DNA from: Unio delphinus | Lineage: Eukaryota; Mollusca; Bivalvia; Unionida; Unionidae | Reading direction: 5' to 3' | Assembly: GCA_029339505.1 (NCBI GenBank) | Contig: JAQISU010000346.1 | Location: 236,001 to 300,000, forward strand | DNA: 64,000 nucleotides | Shown here: in pieces, positions 1 through 11,395 of the stretch | Layout: every line of letters starts with the position of its first letter | How positions within the stretch are numbered: position 1 is the first letter of the stretch | Notes under the pieces: model-generated | Databases searched by the model: none | What the model saw: the letters and a program-made list of their open reading frames with translations, nothing else | Told to the model about the DNA's origin: nothing | Made by a program: the position numbers and the translations under genes

Positions 1-1125
1 AGCAGACGTTTTATCTATAATGCTTACTGGTCCAATGAATACAGCATTCTGGTAAGGCCCATAATAGATTTTAATGGATGGCACCTGGTCAGGAGGCAGT
101 TGTGTTGCATTTCATAGTTTCTTTCAACCATACGGGTCAGTAGAGTTTGTGATGTTCTTGTTTAACAAAGGTCTAATAAACTAAAATGTTAGATTTTGCT
201 ATGATGCCAGAATAAGGCTTTCCTTATATTTGGAAAATTGATTTCATTGGCTGATGATACTAGATGTGACAAAATGCATAAATTTAATAATGAAATGGCA
301 TCATGTTTTGCATATGATATACACAGATGGTTAAATTTGTGACACACAACTGATACAGGTAACTGTTTATAACTCTATCCTGGATTCAATCCTTTTTTAG
401 CTTAAAATAGAAGTTCTGCTTAAATTATCAAGGAAAATATGGCACGGTAAGTATAAAGACAAGAAGAAATGCCTTTGTCAATTTTCTTGTGTAAAGTTTG
501 ACTGTAGCACCTTCGGTTGGTAATGGGGAATCAATAAAAAATGCTGAGATCTAAGGAATCATGCAAGAGTCTAGTTGACCAAGACTACAGGTGTCTTTTA
601 GACTTTGATCTTCCAATGTATTTCACTAGATCAGTTCAATACGGGTCATGCATATGCTAGCATGATATTCATTCATTTTTAAAAAATTAATTAAAATAAA
701 TTAAATATTTGATGTGGATATTGACTACATTTATCATCTTGATTTTCACCTGCAAAGTCAAAGTAGATATCACACTCAGTTACATTTAGCATTAATTATT
801 TTGACAGAGTTTTCTTAAAATCTTTTTTTTTTTCACAAGTGGGTTGCCACATTTTGAGAAGCTCTTTACTCCCTTAAGCATCTGTCATAATCTACTGTAT
901 TTTTACATGTGTATAAACAACCCCAATTCACTGGAATGTCCTTGGTAACTTCTACAGCATGCTAGAAAAAAACCTAATGTAAATTGCAGCTTTTGTAACC
1001 TTATGTATTATCCAATAACAACCTCCCTATCTCATTCTTATAACAACCTCCATATCTGATAACAACCTCATTGACATCACTGTTATTCAGTGATACATAA
1101 TTATTTATGCAGTAGTTGGAGGTTA

Positions 1126-1282
1126 CAGTAAAATTTGTCTTGAAAGACTACTGCTATGAGCAACCACCTGTTTTGAAAGATCCTCTTCTCAAACTGAAAT
1201 TTATTGAACGTGTAATGAGAGACCCCTTACCTTGAGAGACCATGACATTTTGGCAGATGGGGCAGTCTTTTAAAACAAGATT
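1126..1282. mobile_element. Foldback MITE, copy 1 (old)
   Basis: The ends are imperfect inverted repeats: the left end runs from CAGTAAAATTTGTCTTGAAA and the right end reads the complement (TTTTAAAACAAGATT). The interior matches the copy at 6765-6934, including the 'ctgctatgag', 'caccacctgttttg' type stretch and the 'ggcaga.gggg' segment before the right arm. There is no coding capacity. Target-site duplications are no longer clear. The superfamily is unassigned, although the CAGT start would fit hAT-like elements. Confidence 0.6.
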
Positions 1283-1693
1283 CTGCTGTATCACCATGAT
1301 TAAATTGATATCTCTTTCACTGAGATGAAGTTTATTTGACTGGCATAAGGAAAAGAAAGGGATGATACCAATCTGTGAACAACAAAGAGCCAGGTCAAGA
1401 GGTCATAGTTTTGAGTTTGTGCTTAAGCATGTTATTTTGTTGTCAGCCAGTCTCATTTTTTACATTAACATATGATTGGCTGAAAATTTAAAACTTCATC
1501 TCAAACTTGAACTAAGCATTTTATAATCTCCAGGTCTGATATGAAGTCTCATTTTGTATTAACAGAACAGGTCTACATTGTAGCCTGAATAACTGAAGGA
1601 GAATCAAGAATTTAATCTACTTGTGCAGTATGTAATGGCAGGTCAAGCCTTGAAATCTTAAAACTGAGCTTGAGTTTGAGAAGTTTCACTATT

Positions 1694-1834
1694 AACCAAT
1701 TAAAAGTCACTTCAAAGTAAAGTCAGTTTTGATTGGCTAAAACAAATTCTCAAGCACAAACTCAACCAATTAAAACTGTCAATTTAAAAGTGAAATCATT
1801 ATGATTGGCTGATACGAATCTCAAGCAGCAACTC
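1694..1834. repeat. Two diverged 70-bp direct repeats
   Basis: Two units start with AACCAATTAAAA at 1694 and 1764 and each contains GATTGGCT about 47 bp later. Each unit therefore carries a CCAAT box on both strands. A related, more diverged segment lies near 1473-1510. No function is apparent. Confidence 0.5.
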
Positions 1835-1859
1835 AAACTAGGATGGTAAATTTAATGAA

Positions 1860-1866
<7 letters not shown>

Positions 1867-1902
<36 letters not shown>
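1867..1902. repeat. (TA)n microsatellite
   Basis: An uninterrupted TA run inside the intron, about 25 bp upstream of the splice acceptor of the terminal exon. Confidence 0.9.
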
Positions 1903-1907
<5 letters not shown>

Positions 1908-1930
1908 GAATATAATTTTAATCTTTTCAG

Positions 1931-3420
1931 ATATTGAGGCCATGGAAAGAGATGTTGGAAAAAGAGCACAAACTAGAATAAATCAATCAGATGTACCAAA
2001 TTTACCTTCACCCACAAAGAGTGCCTTACTGACACAAGGTTTGCCTCAGACAACTTGTTTAGATACTATACAACAAGCAAGCTCTGGCATTCCAAAGACT
2101 TCATTTTCAGCACAATCAGAGGCAAATTCCTCAACAAAAACATTTCAAACTTCAGATAAAAATATTGTTTTCAATCAGGATCAAGGCATTTCCACTGACC
2201 TAATTCTTTCACAGATTTCATCACAACATAAATGTGACTTTGGATGTTCAGCAGATATCAGTAGTAAATCATTTGCAGAGCTCAAACAGGGTTTTGATAG
2301 TAAATGCTCCACAATTTCAACAGGGTCCGAAGGAAGTTCTCTGAAAAAACCTCAACAAGGAGTGAAAAAATCCCCAAAACGAGAGAGTCATTTTGATGAG
2401 GAAACTTTAGAATTAATCCGTGAGATAGGATCGGCGTTACTTAATAGCCCATCAAAAGCCGAGGCAGAAGACGAAACAGCTATTTCCAAGGAAGGGAGTC
2501 TTGTGAAGCACTTGGTAAAAAATATTGAGAGGAAAACCAGGGCGATGAAGAAAAAACCATCAAAAGAAATTATTATTGTTGATAAGGATTCTCCTCAGAA
2601 GAGGAAACTCTTTAATGAGGACTCAAAATCAAATTCTATTGTTGAATCTTCAGACATCTCTCCTAAATACTCTTGTCATGCAGGGGTCATTCCGAAAAGT
2701 GCTAAATCATCACATAGTGTCACCCCAGCAACAGTGAAAACTGGTTTGCATGCTTCTGAATCAAAAATCATTCCAGATGTCAGTGCTGATCCTTCACATG
2801 AGAATCCCCCTAAAATTCAACAACAGTATTCAGGTATTAAACTGCTTCAAGTGCCAACAGAAAATATGGTAGTGACCTCAAAAGAGGATTGCAAGGCAGT
2901 AAGTATGTGGAGAGATAAAACACCAGTTACTGATGACACTGAGTTATGTTCAGTGAAAAATTTGGTTGGAAAGTTTGAAAGTCCCGATTCACATTCAAAA
3001 ATGGCTCTTGAGTCAGTGGCCAGTGTGTCTGGCTTCGAAATCCAATCCGATAAACCAGGGCACATCATTCACAAATCTATGTCAGGTGACTTACTATTAA
3101 AAGTAAAGGAAAGTAAAAAAACATCAGATTGTTCACAGGGTTTCCCATCAGAAGCAGTGACATTGAGAGAAAAACTCGTTAAATTGGCAAGATCTCGACC
3201 AAAATCTGCTGATAACCTTCGGGCCATGCGAGTAGAAGGGAGAAACAGAGGTACTTTACAACAGTCCAAAACCCTGCCCGAGTCAGAGACAAAAGAGGCA
3301 TCAACATTAAGTTGGCAGGGTAGAAAGGTTCGAAAATTGTATGGAAAAAGTCACCCTCTTTCAAAACTAGAACAGGATCATGGGTCTATTCGAAAATCCC
3401 CATTTTATAGCACAATGTAA
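1931..3420 (+). CDS. Terminal coding exon of an unrecognised Ser/Lys-rich protein
   Basis: This is the C-terminal part (about 495 codons, partial) of a larger protein. I chose 1931 because TTTTCAG ends at 1930 after a pyrimidine/TA tract; the reading frame also runs back through the (TA)n, but that part translates to meaningless YI repeats. The exon starts with the last two bases of a codon (phase 1 intron) and ends at TAA 3418-3420. The product is polar and mostly disordered, rich in Ser, Lys and Glu with several SP/TP sites. More structured short stretches include a predicted helix FDEETLELIREIGSALLNSP, a later SVKNLVGKFE, a basic RSRPKSADNLR, and a C-terminal RKVRKLYGKSHPLSKLE followed by SPFYSTM at the end. 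These look like conserved linear motifs of a cytoskeletal or signalling scaffold, but I do not recognise the family. No AATAAA lies within 1 kb downstream. Confidence 0.75.
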
Positions 3421-3930
3421 CTGTAATCTCGTATTACCTCATTTTTGTACTGTATCTATCAAAGTTATGTTTTTGAATGTTTATTTGTAACAAGTGTCTT
3501 TTGGATGCTTATAACAATGATACGGAGTTCAGCTTTCATTTAACAACATTCATCTTAGTATTGTGTATGTTATTATCGTCATTTTTAACCCGCCCCATGT
3601 CTTTGGAGGAGAAATAGAGTGTTATCCATTATCATCCGCCACATTGAGTCATATGGATGAAAACCAAATTTTGTAAACAACTTTAAGAAAGTTAAAAGTA
3701 TTTTTTCCCCATAACATTTTATGGCATTATGGCCCTGCTTGAGTTTGAACTTTGCCATTCATTTGTGTCATATAGGCAGAGGCATCTGTACTTTATAGGC
3801 ACATTTCTTGTTTAAGAAAAAGAATTCAGGCATTCATGTTTTATAGGTAAATGTTAACACCAAAATTTTTATTTAGTATCTCTTGACAATATATACAATG
3901 CACTCCTGATTCGATTTTAACCTGATGACA
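3421..3930 (+). other. 3' UTR / intergenic
   Basis: AT-rich sequence following the stop codon, probably 3' UTR at first. I see no polyadenylation signal of the AATAAA form and no repeat or ORF here. Confidence 0.4.
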
Positions 3931-4583
3931 TAGAGTTTATCCACACATCACGCACTCCCAAGTATTTATCCACACAAGATTTTATCCACACACTACACAC
4001 TCCTGATGACATAGATTTTATCCACACATTACACATTTCCAATGATTAAGATTTTAGCCACACATCACACAATCCCAATGACATAGATTTTAGTCACACA
4101 CCACACACTCTCAATGACAGATTTTATCCACACACTCCTGATGACATAAATTTGGGCCACAATCCACACATTCCCAATGATTTAGATTTTAGCCACACAC
4201 CACACAATCCCAGTGACATAGATTTTAGTTGTACACCACGCAATCCCAATGACATAGATTTTAGTCATGCACCACTCAATCCCAATGATATAGATTTTAG
4301 TTGTACACCACACAATCCCGATGACATAGATTTTAGTCGTACACCACACACTCCCAATGATATAGATTTTAGTTGTACACCACACAATCCTGATGACATA
4401 GGTTTTAGTTGTACACCACACAATCCCGATGACATAGATTTTAGTCGTACACCACACACTCCCAATGATATAGATTTTAGTCATACACCACACACTCCTG
4501 ATAACATAGATTCTAGTTGTACACCACACACTCCTGATGACATAGATTTTAGTCATACACCACACAATCCCGTCAACTTGTCC
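3931..4583. repeat. 36-bp minisatellite
   Basis: A tandem array whose units contain 'gatgacatagattttag' followed by a variable 'tcgtacaccacaca(c/a)tccc' half. From about 4152 on, the spacing is exactly 36 bp, so the plus strand reads a 12-residue periodic peptide (core FSxTPHxPDDID) and the minus strand is open too. The first part (3931-4150) is more diverged, with 'atccacacatcacacactcc' variants. Frame openness follows from the unit being a multiple of three, so I do not call a gene. Confidence 0.9.
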
Positions 4584-4944
4584 CTCCATTTATCACACTT
4601 TTATTTACTTTCTTTAATATCTCCTGAACTCTTGATAACTTTATGAAACTTGTATGTTTTTTTTTTGTATCATAATTAAACATAGTGCCTGCTGGATCTG
4701 ATTCAGCTTTTTAAGAATTGTTCCCTTATAACAAATTGTGTTTATACAATAATACAGTCACACTCTTATCTGGCTAATATCGCAAGAACTGTTTGAAATA
4801 TCTTTATGCAGCTTTGTTCTATACATGATTCTGTTTTATTTCTTGCTGGGGATATTCTGTAAGCGCTCACTTACTGATAGATCTAGTTGAATACATAGCA
4901 AGTCCATTAAAAATTGAACATGGTCCAAAGAAATGATAAGTTGC

Positions 4945-5092
4945 ATAACCTTTGATGTGTCAATGTTCTGTCAACAGGTGCTTGTTATCAATATGGCAGT
5001 CATCTTACTGAAAAGCCAATTGAGATTATAGTATAACCTTTGATGTGTCAATGTTCTTTCAACAGGTGCTTGTTATCAATGTGGCAGTCATA
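4945..5092. repeat. 88-bp tandem duplication
   Basis: A roughly 60-bp block starting ATAACCTTTGATGTGTCAAT recurs at 4945 and 5033 with only a few differences, e.g. 'atcaatatggc' against 'atcaatgtggc'. Confidence 0.8.
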
Positions 5093-5136
5093 TTAATTAT
5101 CTGACATGTATGCATCTTTTCTTACATTGCTGTATT

Positions 5137-5680
5137 AGCAGGATGTTGGATAAGTTGAGTATTGAGCGAGATCCACTCAGTCTTGTATCGGAGCGTGTAA
5201 CAACTTTGGAGACCGTATCTCTGCTCTGACTTTGATATGAAGTTTATCTCGTCAAGATCTTGAATGAGTTTAATGATGAGCAAGGTACACAGATATTAAT
5301 GAGGTCATCTTGCATGTGTTTTGTTGAGATTGTTACCACTCTGGAGGTCATATCTCAGATATGATTTGTATCGGACTTGAAATATTGGCTTATATCAGCA
5401 TGATCTCAGAGAAGATCAAGAATGAGTTAGATCTTTGAAGATTAATGAAGTGGTCTTGCATTGGAATTGCTGGTCTTGTCAACATTGGGGAGACTATTTA
5501 TGCTCAGAGATTGATTATAAGTGTTTTTAAAATGTCGTATACTATCAAGATGTTGGATGAGTTTGATCATGGAGAGGATTTACACATATTTTTGAGGTAT
5601 TTGTTTGTCAGATTGGCTGAACTAGTTACCACTCTGGACACTGCTGAGCTTAGATTGAATTTGGCTCAACCTTGGTAAAG
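5137..5680. repeat. Old tandem repeat, units about 120-150 bp
   Basis: Four diverged units start near 5137, 5253, 5403 and 5535. Each has 'atcaagat.ttg.atgagtt' then 'ttaatga.gt..tcttgcat' then 'gt.accactctgga'. A further relative lies at about 8109-8230 ('ggctgagcttgtaacctt', 'tctgctctgacttga'). One unit leaves a 77-codon open frame at 5445-5678, which I regard as chance. Confidence 0.55.
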
Positions 5681-5729
5681 AAGGTTTTATCATCATTGTC
5701 TTGGGCAGGTTATAGAATAAGTGAGTTCT

Positions 5730-5925
5730 ACCCTATTAATGAGGTGCTCTGCATTTGATTGTCTGCCCATATAAGAGATGATCTTGCTTTTGATTGGTCG
5801 GGCAAAATTAATCAAGTGATCTTGCTTTTGATTGGCTGCCCATATTAGAGATGATCTTACATTTGATTGGCTGCCCATATGAATGAACTGATCTTGCATT
5901 TGATTGGCTGAGTTTATTACTTCTC
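5730..5925. repeat. About 40-bp minisatellite
   Basis: At least four units combine 'gatcttgcttttgattgg' with 'ctgcccatat.agagat'. Each unit has an ATTGG (inverted CCAAT) pentamer. The array directly follows the older repeats ending near 5680 and shares the 'ttaatgaggt..tctgcat' element with them. Confidence 0.7.
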
Positions 5926-6764
5926 TAAATGCATTTTTTATGATCCAATTTCAATACAACTTGGTTATTTTTGTAGTTTATTTTAATTTTAGTGAACAGT
6001 AGTAAAATAAGTAAAATATGACATATAAAGTTTGAGAGGCAGTTTGCAATGGGACTATATTCTTACAGTATTTCATAAATGAAGTGGTCAGTTAAGTTAC
6101 ACAGGTGAGAGATATCAAGTCAGTATTTACGCACTCTCTTATATAGAATTTAGGAGGGTCCATTTAAATGATGCAGATCCATTGATAACTACATTGTAAC
6201 TCATTGTCCATAGTGTTAACAAATCTTCCAAATCCCTAGGTTAGGCATGTACATGTTTTTGTAACCTTCAAGCCAGATTAATTGCATTTGTTGCAAGTTC
6301 TTGTTTTATTTTGATCCTATTTAGGTCAGAATGTTGTCAATTGATAACATAAATTATTGTTTGTCTGTCTGTCTGTTCATCTGTTGACTGAGCCAGCCAA
6401 GAAGAACAAACATTCCAGAAATGTTCATGGCATTGTATATTTTATGTCCAAAAGCAATTCATGTGTTTATTGTTTTCTTTTCAGTTTGAATGTTACTTTG
6501 TACCAGCCAATGTGATCTTAGACCTAACATTTTGTATCCGTATTTCTTTCATGAGCTGCATTTTACCGATAAATTTTGAAGCAGCATTATTTTTCAAAAC
6601 CTCATATTAGGTTAAAGATTTTGTCCCATTTTCTTCTCTGGTGACCTAGATTTATGTTCTGTCAGTGCTTTTTGCTATTTTTCTTGTTTAGTTTTTATTT
6701 CAATAAGTCAATAAGTCGGTTCTGTTTGCTTTGGGTTTTTGTTTACCTTAGCTTGTAATAGATA
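5926..6764. other. Non-coding, nothing recognised
   Basis: AT-rich unique sequence. I find no convincing ORF, splice-flanked exon or RNA gene. Confidence 0.4.
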
Positions 6765-6934
6765 CAGTAAAACCTGTCTTGAGAGATCACTGCTATGAGA
6801 CCACCTGTTTTGTGAGACCAGAATTTCAATACACAGATTTATTGATTATATAATGTTATGACCTGTTATGAGAGACCACCTGTCTTGAGAGGCCATTAAT
6901 TTTTGGCAGAAGGGGTGGTCTTTCAAGACAGGTT
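6765..6934. mobile_element. Foldback MITE, copy 2
   Basis: Left arm CAGTAAAACCTGTCTTGAGA and right arm GTGGTCTTTCAAGACAGGTT are inverted complements over about 18 bp. The interior aligns with the copy at 1126-1282. It is better preserved than that copy and carries no ORF. It is probably a non-autonomous DNA transposon, superfamily uncertain. Confidence 0.7.
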
Positions 6935-7565
6935 CTTCCTTTATTTTGTTTCAAGATAATCTTTGTTTCAATCATCCCACAAAATTACTTTTGTTGTAAT
7001 TTTACACTAGCATGTAATTACAGAGATATGGACAATGGTCATCATAATTTTGTACAAGAGCTTGCTTTGTTGCATTTGCAGGCAAATGTGGTCATTGCAA
7101 GTGATACCAAAAACATTGCTACAGATTGTCAGTCAGCATTGGAAAATATTTTATTTCTGTGATATAATTAGATAATCTATGATAATGCAGTATCCACAGC
7201 TTCACATTTGTTATTGTTGATTTGGCCGTATTGATACGGAACTGCTGCTGATAAAATCCATATTTTACCAAGTTGAAACAATAAACACAGACTCAACTTG
7301 TACTTAGGCTACCGTGTCATTGTTCAACATTTTATGAAAATGTATGAATACCTTAACATATGTTGTTCGAAAATCCATGTTTTGCCCAATGTATGGGCAT
7401 GTTAGTTTGCAAGGGTTTACCTTTGTTTTGCTTGATATGTGTATTTTGATGATTAAGAACACAAAAAATCAGATTATAAAATTTACCATTTTAAAGTCAA
7501 AATTCTTTAATTTAAAATTTTGTATCACTTGAAAGTCTCTACATACTTGACATTATTGCACAAGA

Positions 7566-7784
7566 GACCCAGGGTGGCTGAATGGTCTAAAACATTCACC
7601 TTTAGCAATTACTGTCATTTCACCGGTCTCATGCACTATAGAGTCTTAAGCTTAGCCAATGTGGGAAAGCTCGCCAGTAGCTTTTCGCGAGTCAGTCGTT
7701 CTTACCTGTGATTTTCTTGGTTCTGTCTCCACTAGGCTGCCATTTATAGCCTTTCATGCACTGAAAAATGTTGTCAGGTCAAAA
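7566..7784 (+). mobile_element. tRNA-derived SINE, old copy
   Basis: The head resembles a class II tRNA: TGGCTGAATGGTC at 7575-7587 fits a pol III A box. The body ('gggaaagctcgccagtagct', later 'gctgccattta', 'actgaaaaatg') matches the reverse complement of the SINEs at 14141-14375 and 42294-42554. The B box is degenerate (GGTCTCATGC). Divergence is high, so this is the oldest of the three copies. Confidence 0.75.
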
Positions 7785-8461
7785 GCAACAACAAGTTGGA
7801 TAAACATAAAACCTCTATTTTCTCATTAGCTTTGAATTTGATATTAAAGTTTATTTTTTTGGCATCATTCCTAACCCCACATCACCCCAAGCCATTTTTC
7901 CAAAACGTTTTCATGTTTGTGATAACTTATATTAAACATTTGTTGAGAATTGTTAACATTGGCAACCTTGAATTTGTGTTTAGTGTGTAGTGATAAGTAC
8001 AGAAGTGCTTGACTGTTAACTAATGAACTGTGAGAAGTTTTCCATGGATTACTACTACATGGTGACATTCACACTTAGCATTTATACCTAATTCCACAGT
8101 TGGAAGTCATTTGGCTGAGCTTGTAACCTTTGTGGAGGTAATATTTCTGCTCTGACTTGAAAATAAATTTTCTTTCTCAACATCTCAGATTATTCTGATA
8201 ATAAGATTTACCGATATTAATAAGACATATAAAGCACAGTACTCACAGTACTCTGTAAAAGTGTCCACTGAATTCGCAAATTCCCAAACTCTTCCCAGAT
8301 GATACAGTCTGTTAAACATTGAAATTTGCAGTCTACTAATTTCACTGTGCACTGAGTGTAACTCATTATGTAGTTGGATTTATGTAGTGTTGCATTTGTC
8401 TATCTTTTGGAAAGCATATTTAGCATATTTAGAAAAGGATTTATTTTTCACAATATGAAGC
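7785..8461. other. Non-coding, includes a diverged repeat unit
   Basis: No gene recognised. Positions 8109-8230 resemble the ~140-bp units of 5137-5680. Short open frames on both strands are not supported by anything else. Confidence 0.4.
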
Positions 8462-8692
8462 GTGATAATTCAACTGTCAAACTTGTACTAGTAAGCCAAA
8501 CTTTCTGAATAGCTGCAATGATATGTTACCATACAATATGGTAATAATTCAACTGTCAAACTCGTACTAGTAAGCCAAACTTTCTGAATAGCTGCAATGA
8601 TATGTTACCATACAATATGGTAATAATTCAACTGTCAAACTTGTACTAGTAAGCCAAAATTGCTGAATGGCTGCAATAAGTTACCATGGTAA
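8462..8692. repeat. 79-bp tandem repeat, three copies
   Basis: Units start at 8462, 8541 and 8620. The first two are nearly identical; the third is more diverged and truncated. Each has CAACTGTCAAAC and TTACCATACAATATGG. Confidence 0.9.
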
Positions 8693-9214
8693 CATTGATA
8701 AAAATCTTTGATATTAAAGAAGTATAAGAAGGAGAAGACATGATATCTAGGATTTGCCTGTTCAGTTGGAATTCATCTCAAAATGTCCATATATCATTTT
8801 CTCTGCATTGCCTTGAAATAAATAATTATGAGGAAGTGTATAAATTAAAAGATAATTTTGAATGCCCATTCAGTCTGCATTCAAACATATGAAGCTGGCT
8901 GCCAGGTTCTTGTAGTGGACAGAATCAAAAATAAATCTGATGGTGACGTTAATTGTCAATTATTTGTGTTATGTAAAAGTTGCAGCAAAGGTTAAGGCAA
9001 ACATAACGTACTGGAATTTGTTGAATCATAAGCAAGTTTCATATCCTCATGAATTTTACATTAGCTGTACCCTATCTGAACACTCGGACCTCTTTTCTCC
9101 TAAAGATGGGCTGTATCTCAAGGCTTTGGATACTGTATACATCGCTGAAATATCACTGCTGAACAAGGTATGGCAACTTTACAAAGCTACCCTGGGTTCA
9201 CAAAAGCACCATGT

Positions 9215-9862
9215 CTGTCAAGTATGAAAGCATTCCATCTGTAAAATATGAAGGTATCCCATTTATCAAGTGGAAACGAATTCCATCTGTCATGTATGAA
9301 GGTATCCCATCTGTCAAGCATGAAGGCATGCCATCTGTCAGTTGTGAAGGGCACCCAATCTATCAAGTATGAATGTATTCCATCTGTCAAGTATGAAGGT
9401 ATCTCCTCTGTCAAGTATGAAGGCATGCCATCTGTCAGTTGTGAAGGGCATCCTATCTGTCAAGCATGAAAGTACATCATCTGTCAAGGGCAAAGGCATG
9501 CCCTCTGGTAAGTGTGAAAGCCCAACATCTGTCAAGTGTGGAAGCATTTATCTTTAAAGTGTGATGGCACCCATCTGTAAAGGGAATAGGCACATAATCT
9601 GTTAAGGGTGAAGGCACACCATCTGTCAAGTGTGAAGACATGCCTTCTGTTAAGGGTGAAGGCATACCATCTGTCAAGTGTGAAGGCATGCCTTCTGTTA
9701 AGGGTGAAGGCATACCATCTGTTAAGGGTGAAGGCACACCATCTGTTAAGTGTGAAGGCATGCCTTCTGTTAAGGGTGAAGGCATACCATCTGTTAAGGA
9801 TGAAGGCATACCATCTGTTAAGTGTGCAAGCATCCCATCTTTGAAGGCACACCATCTGTCAT
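9215..9862. repeat. 24-bp minisatellite
   Basis: About 27 units with core 'tgaaggcat(a/g)cc(a/t)tctgt'. The 24-bp length keeps three frames open on each strand, giving periodic peptides such as KGEGIPSV. The downstream half (9600-9830) is more homogeneous than the upstream half, which suggests recent expansion there. No splice or start context supports coding. Confidence 0.9.
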
Positions 9863-10247
9863 GTATGATTCTTTAAATGTAGGCAATTTGCAACATTTAT
9901 ATCTATTTATATAAAGGATTTACTTTTGGCTTAATTGTGCTTGGAAGCATGTACCAGATGTACTCAATTTGGCTGTAATCAAAGTACATTAAAAAAAAAC
10001 AATATTAAAAGTGTGGGATATGTAGGTATTGATGTCTTAGCATGTTTTGAGTTATATTATCTGGCTTATATCACTTTGGACAGAAGAATATCAAAGATAA
10101 TTATTTTAATTACTTTTAATGATAACTTAATTATTTTATTTAATAATTACTTTAATAACTTAATTGAGATTGTATAATTATACCAATAACAGTTTCTCTT
10201 CTCATGTAGAAAGCATTTCTATCATATCTGTTGATACTTATTTAACA

Positions 10248-10248
<1 letters not shown>

Positions 10249-10279
<31 letters not shown>
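10249..10279. repeat. (TA)n microsatellite
   Basis: A pure TA run of about 31 bp. Confidence 0.9.
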
Positions 10280-10281
<2 letters not shown>

Positions 10282-11395
10282 AATTATTACAATAACTAAA
10301 ATTAATATCAGTACCATATTTTTCATAAGACAGCAATCTTGAATTAATATTTACATTTAAATGAATAATGTGATTATCGAGTCCATGTTTTAAATCTGCT
10401 AAACCGTCCATGTAATGTTTGTCTAAATTACTTTAAGAAAAAAGAAAAAACTTTTTTTTACTGTCCCGAAGGTTCAGTTTTTAATAGAACAGTTAATTTA
10501 GAGATAAATGTTTCCAGATAATAATCACTTTAACTAGGTGTTGCATAGTGTTTTCACATAAACCTCTTTGACTTAGTTCTTTATCATTTAGGGGCAAGCC
10601 ATGAAATTACAGGGGCATTTTACTCCAAATTTTGTGCTAAACAAATGCATATCTATTAGTGTTTACATTGAACATGGAGGCTTATGGGTGTATATTATTT
10701 ATATTTATATCACTGTATACATGTATCAACTTGAAGAATTACAATGAGGGCTAGAATTTATCGAACTAGTCTTTCAGCATTTAGCATACGTGTCAATGAA
10801 AATATTTTTTATTTAGGTATATGCTTTATAAACTGAAATAAAAATGCTCAAAAAATAAAATTTATTTCGTTAATTTATACCCAAATGTTGTTTTCCTGTT
10901 TTTCCAGTTGTTAAAATTGTGTACTTTTTATCTTCAGTTATGTCAACCACACAGTGTAGCATACTTGCATTATTTTTTATATGAAATATATTTATTGTTC
11001 ATTCATATGGCCACACGATTTTATGGTATTGTCCTGTGTCTAGCATGCATTTGGCATCTGGAAAAATTGCTATTCTCAAATGTTGCTGGACCACATTCAA
11101 CCAAACTTAATAAATGAACAATTGGCACCAAAGAACTTTCACATTTAAATAAATAATGCTGATCAGTGATTGATTTTTAAATTGAAAAATAACCAATATT
11201 AAATTAACCAAATTTGGCAGGAACTATCTAGGCACAAGGACCTTTGAGATTTATACAAATATGAAGATGATTCTGAAAATATTTTACCCATTTCAGTTAC
11301 TAGAAAATCCATCGAAGGAAGTTTATTTAGAAATTGAACAGAATTGGACCATAATTTTTTTTCTTTAGCATAGTTCCTGATATGAATACATGTTG
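10280..11395. other. Non-coding, nothing recognised
   Basis: Very AT-rich unique sequence with only short, unsupported open frames. Confidence 0.4.

Larger units (their letters stand above)
1..1930 (+). other. Intron sequence upstream of terminal exon
   Basis: No open frame or RNA gene is visible. The stretch ends in a (TA)n tract and a pyrimidine-rich run closing in TTTTCAG at 1924-1930, the acceptor of the exon that follows. I therefore read at least its 3' part as intron. It contains one foldback MITE (1126-1282) and two diverged 70-bp direct repeats (1694-1834), listed separately. How far upstream the intron reaches cannot be seen. Confidence 0.5.

Noticed and set aside
4152..4646. 164-codon ORF with FSxTPHNPDDID repeats
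   Set aside because: A direct consequence of a 36-bp tandem unit; the opposite strand is equally open.
9187..9876. ORFs with KGEGIPSV-type repeats on both strands
   Set aside because: The 24-bp minisatellite keeps several frames open; no independent support.
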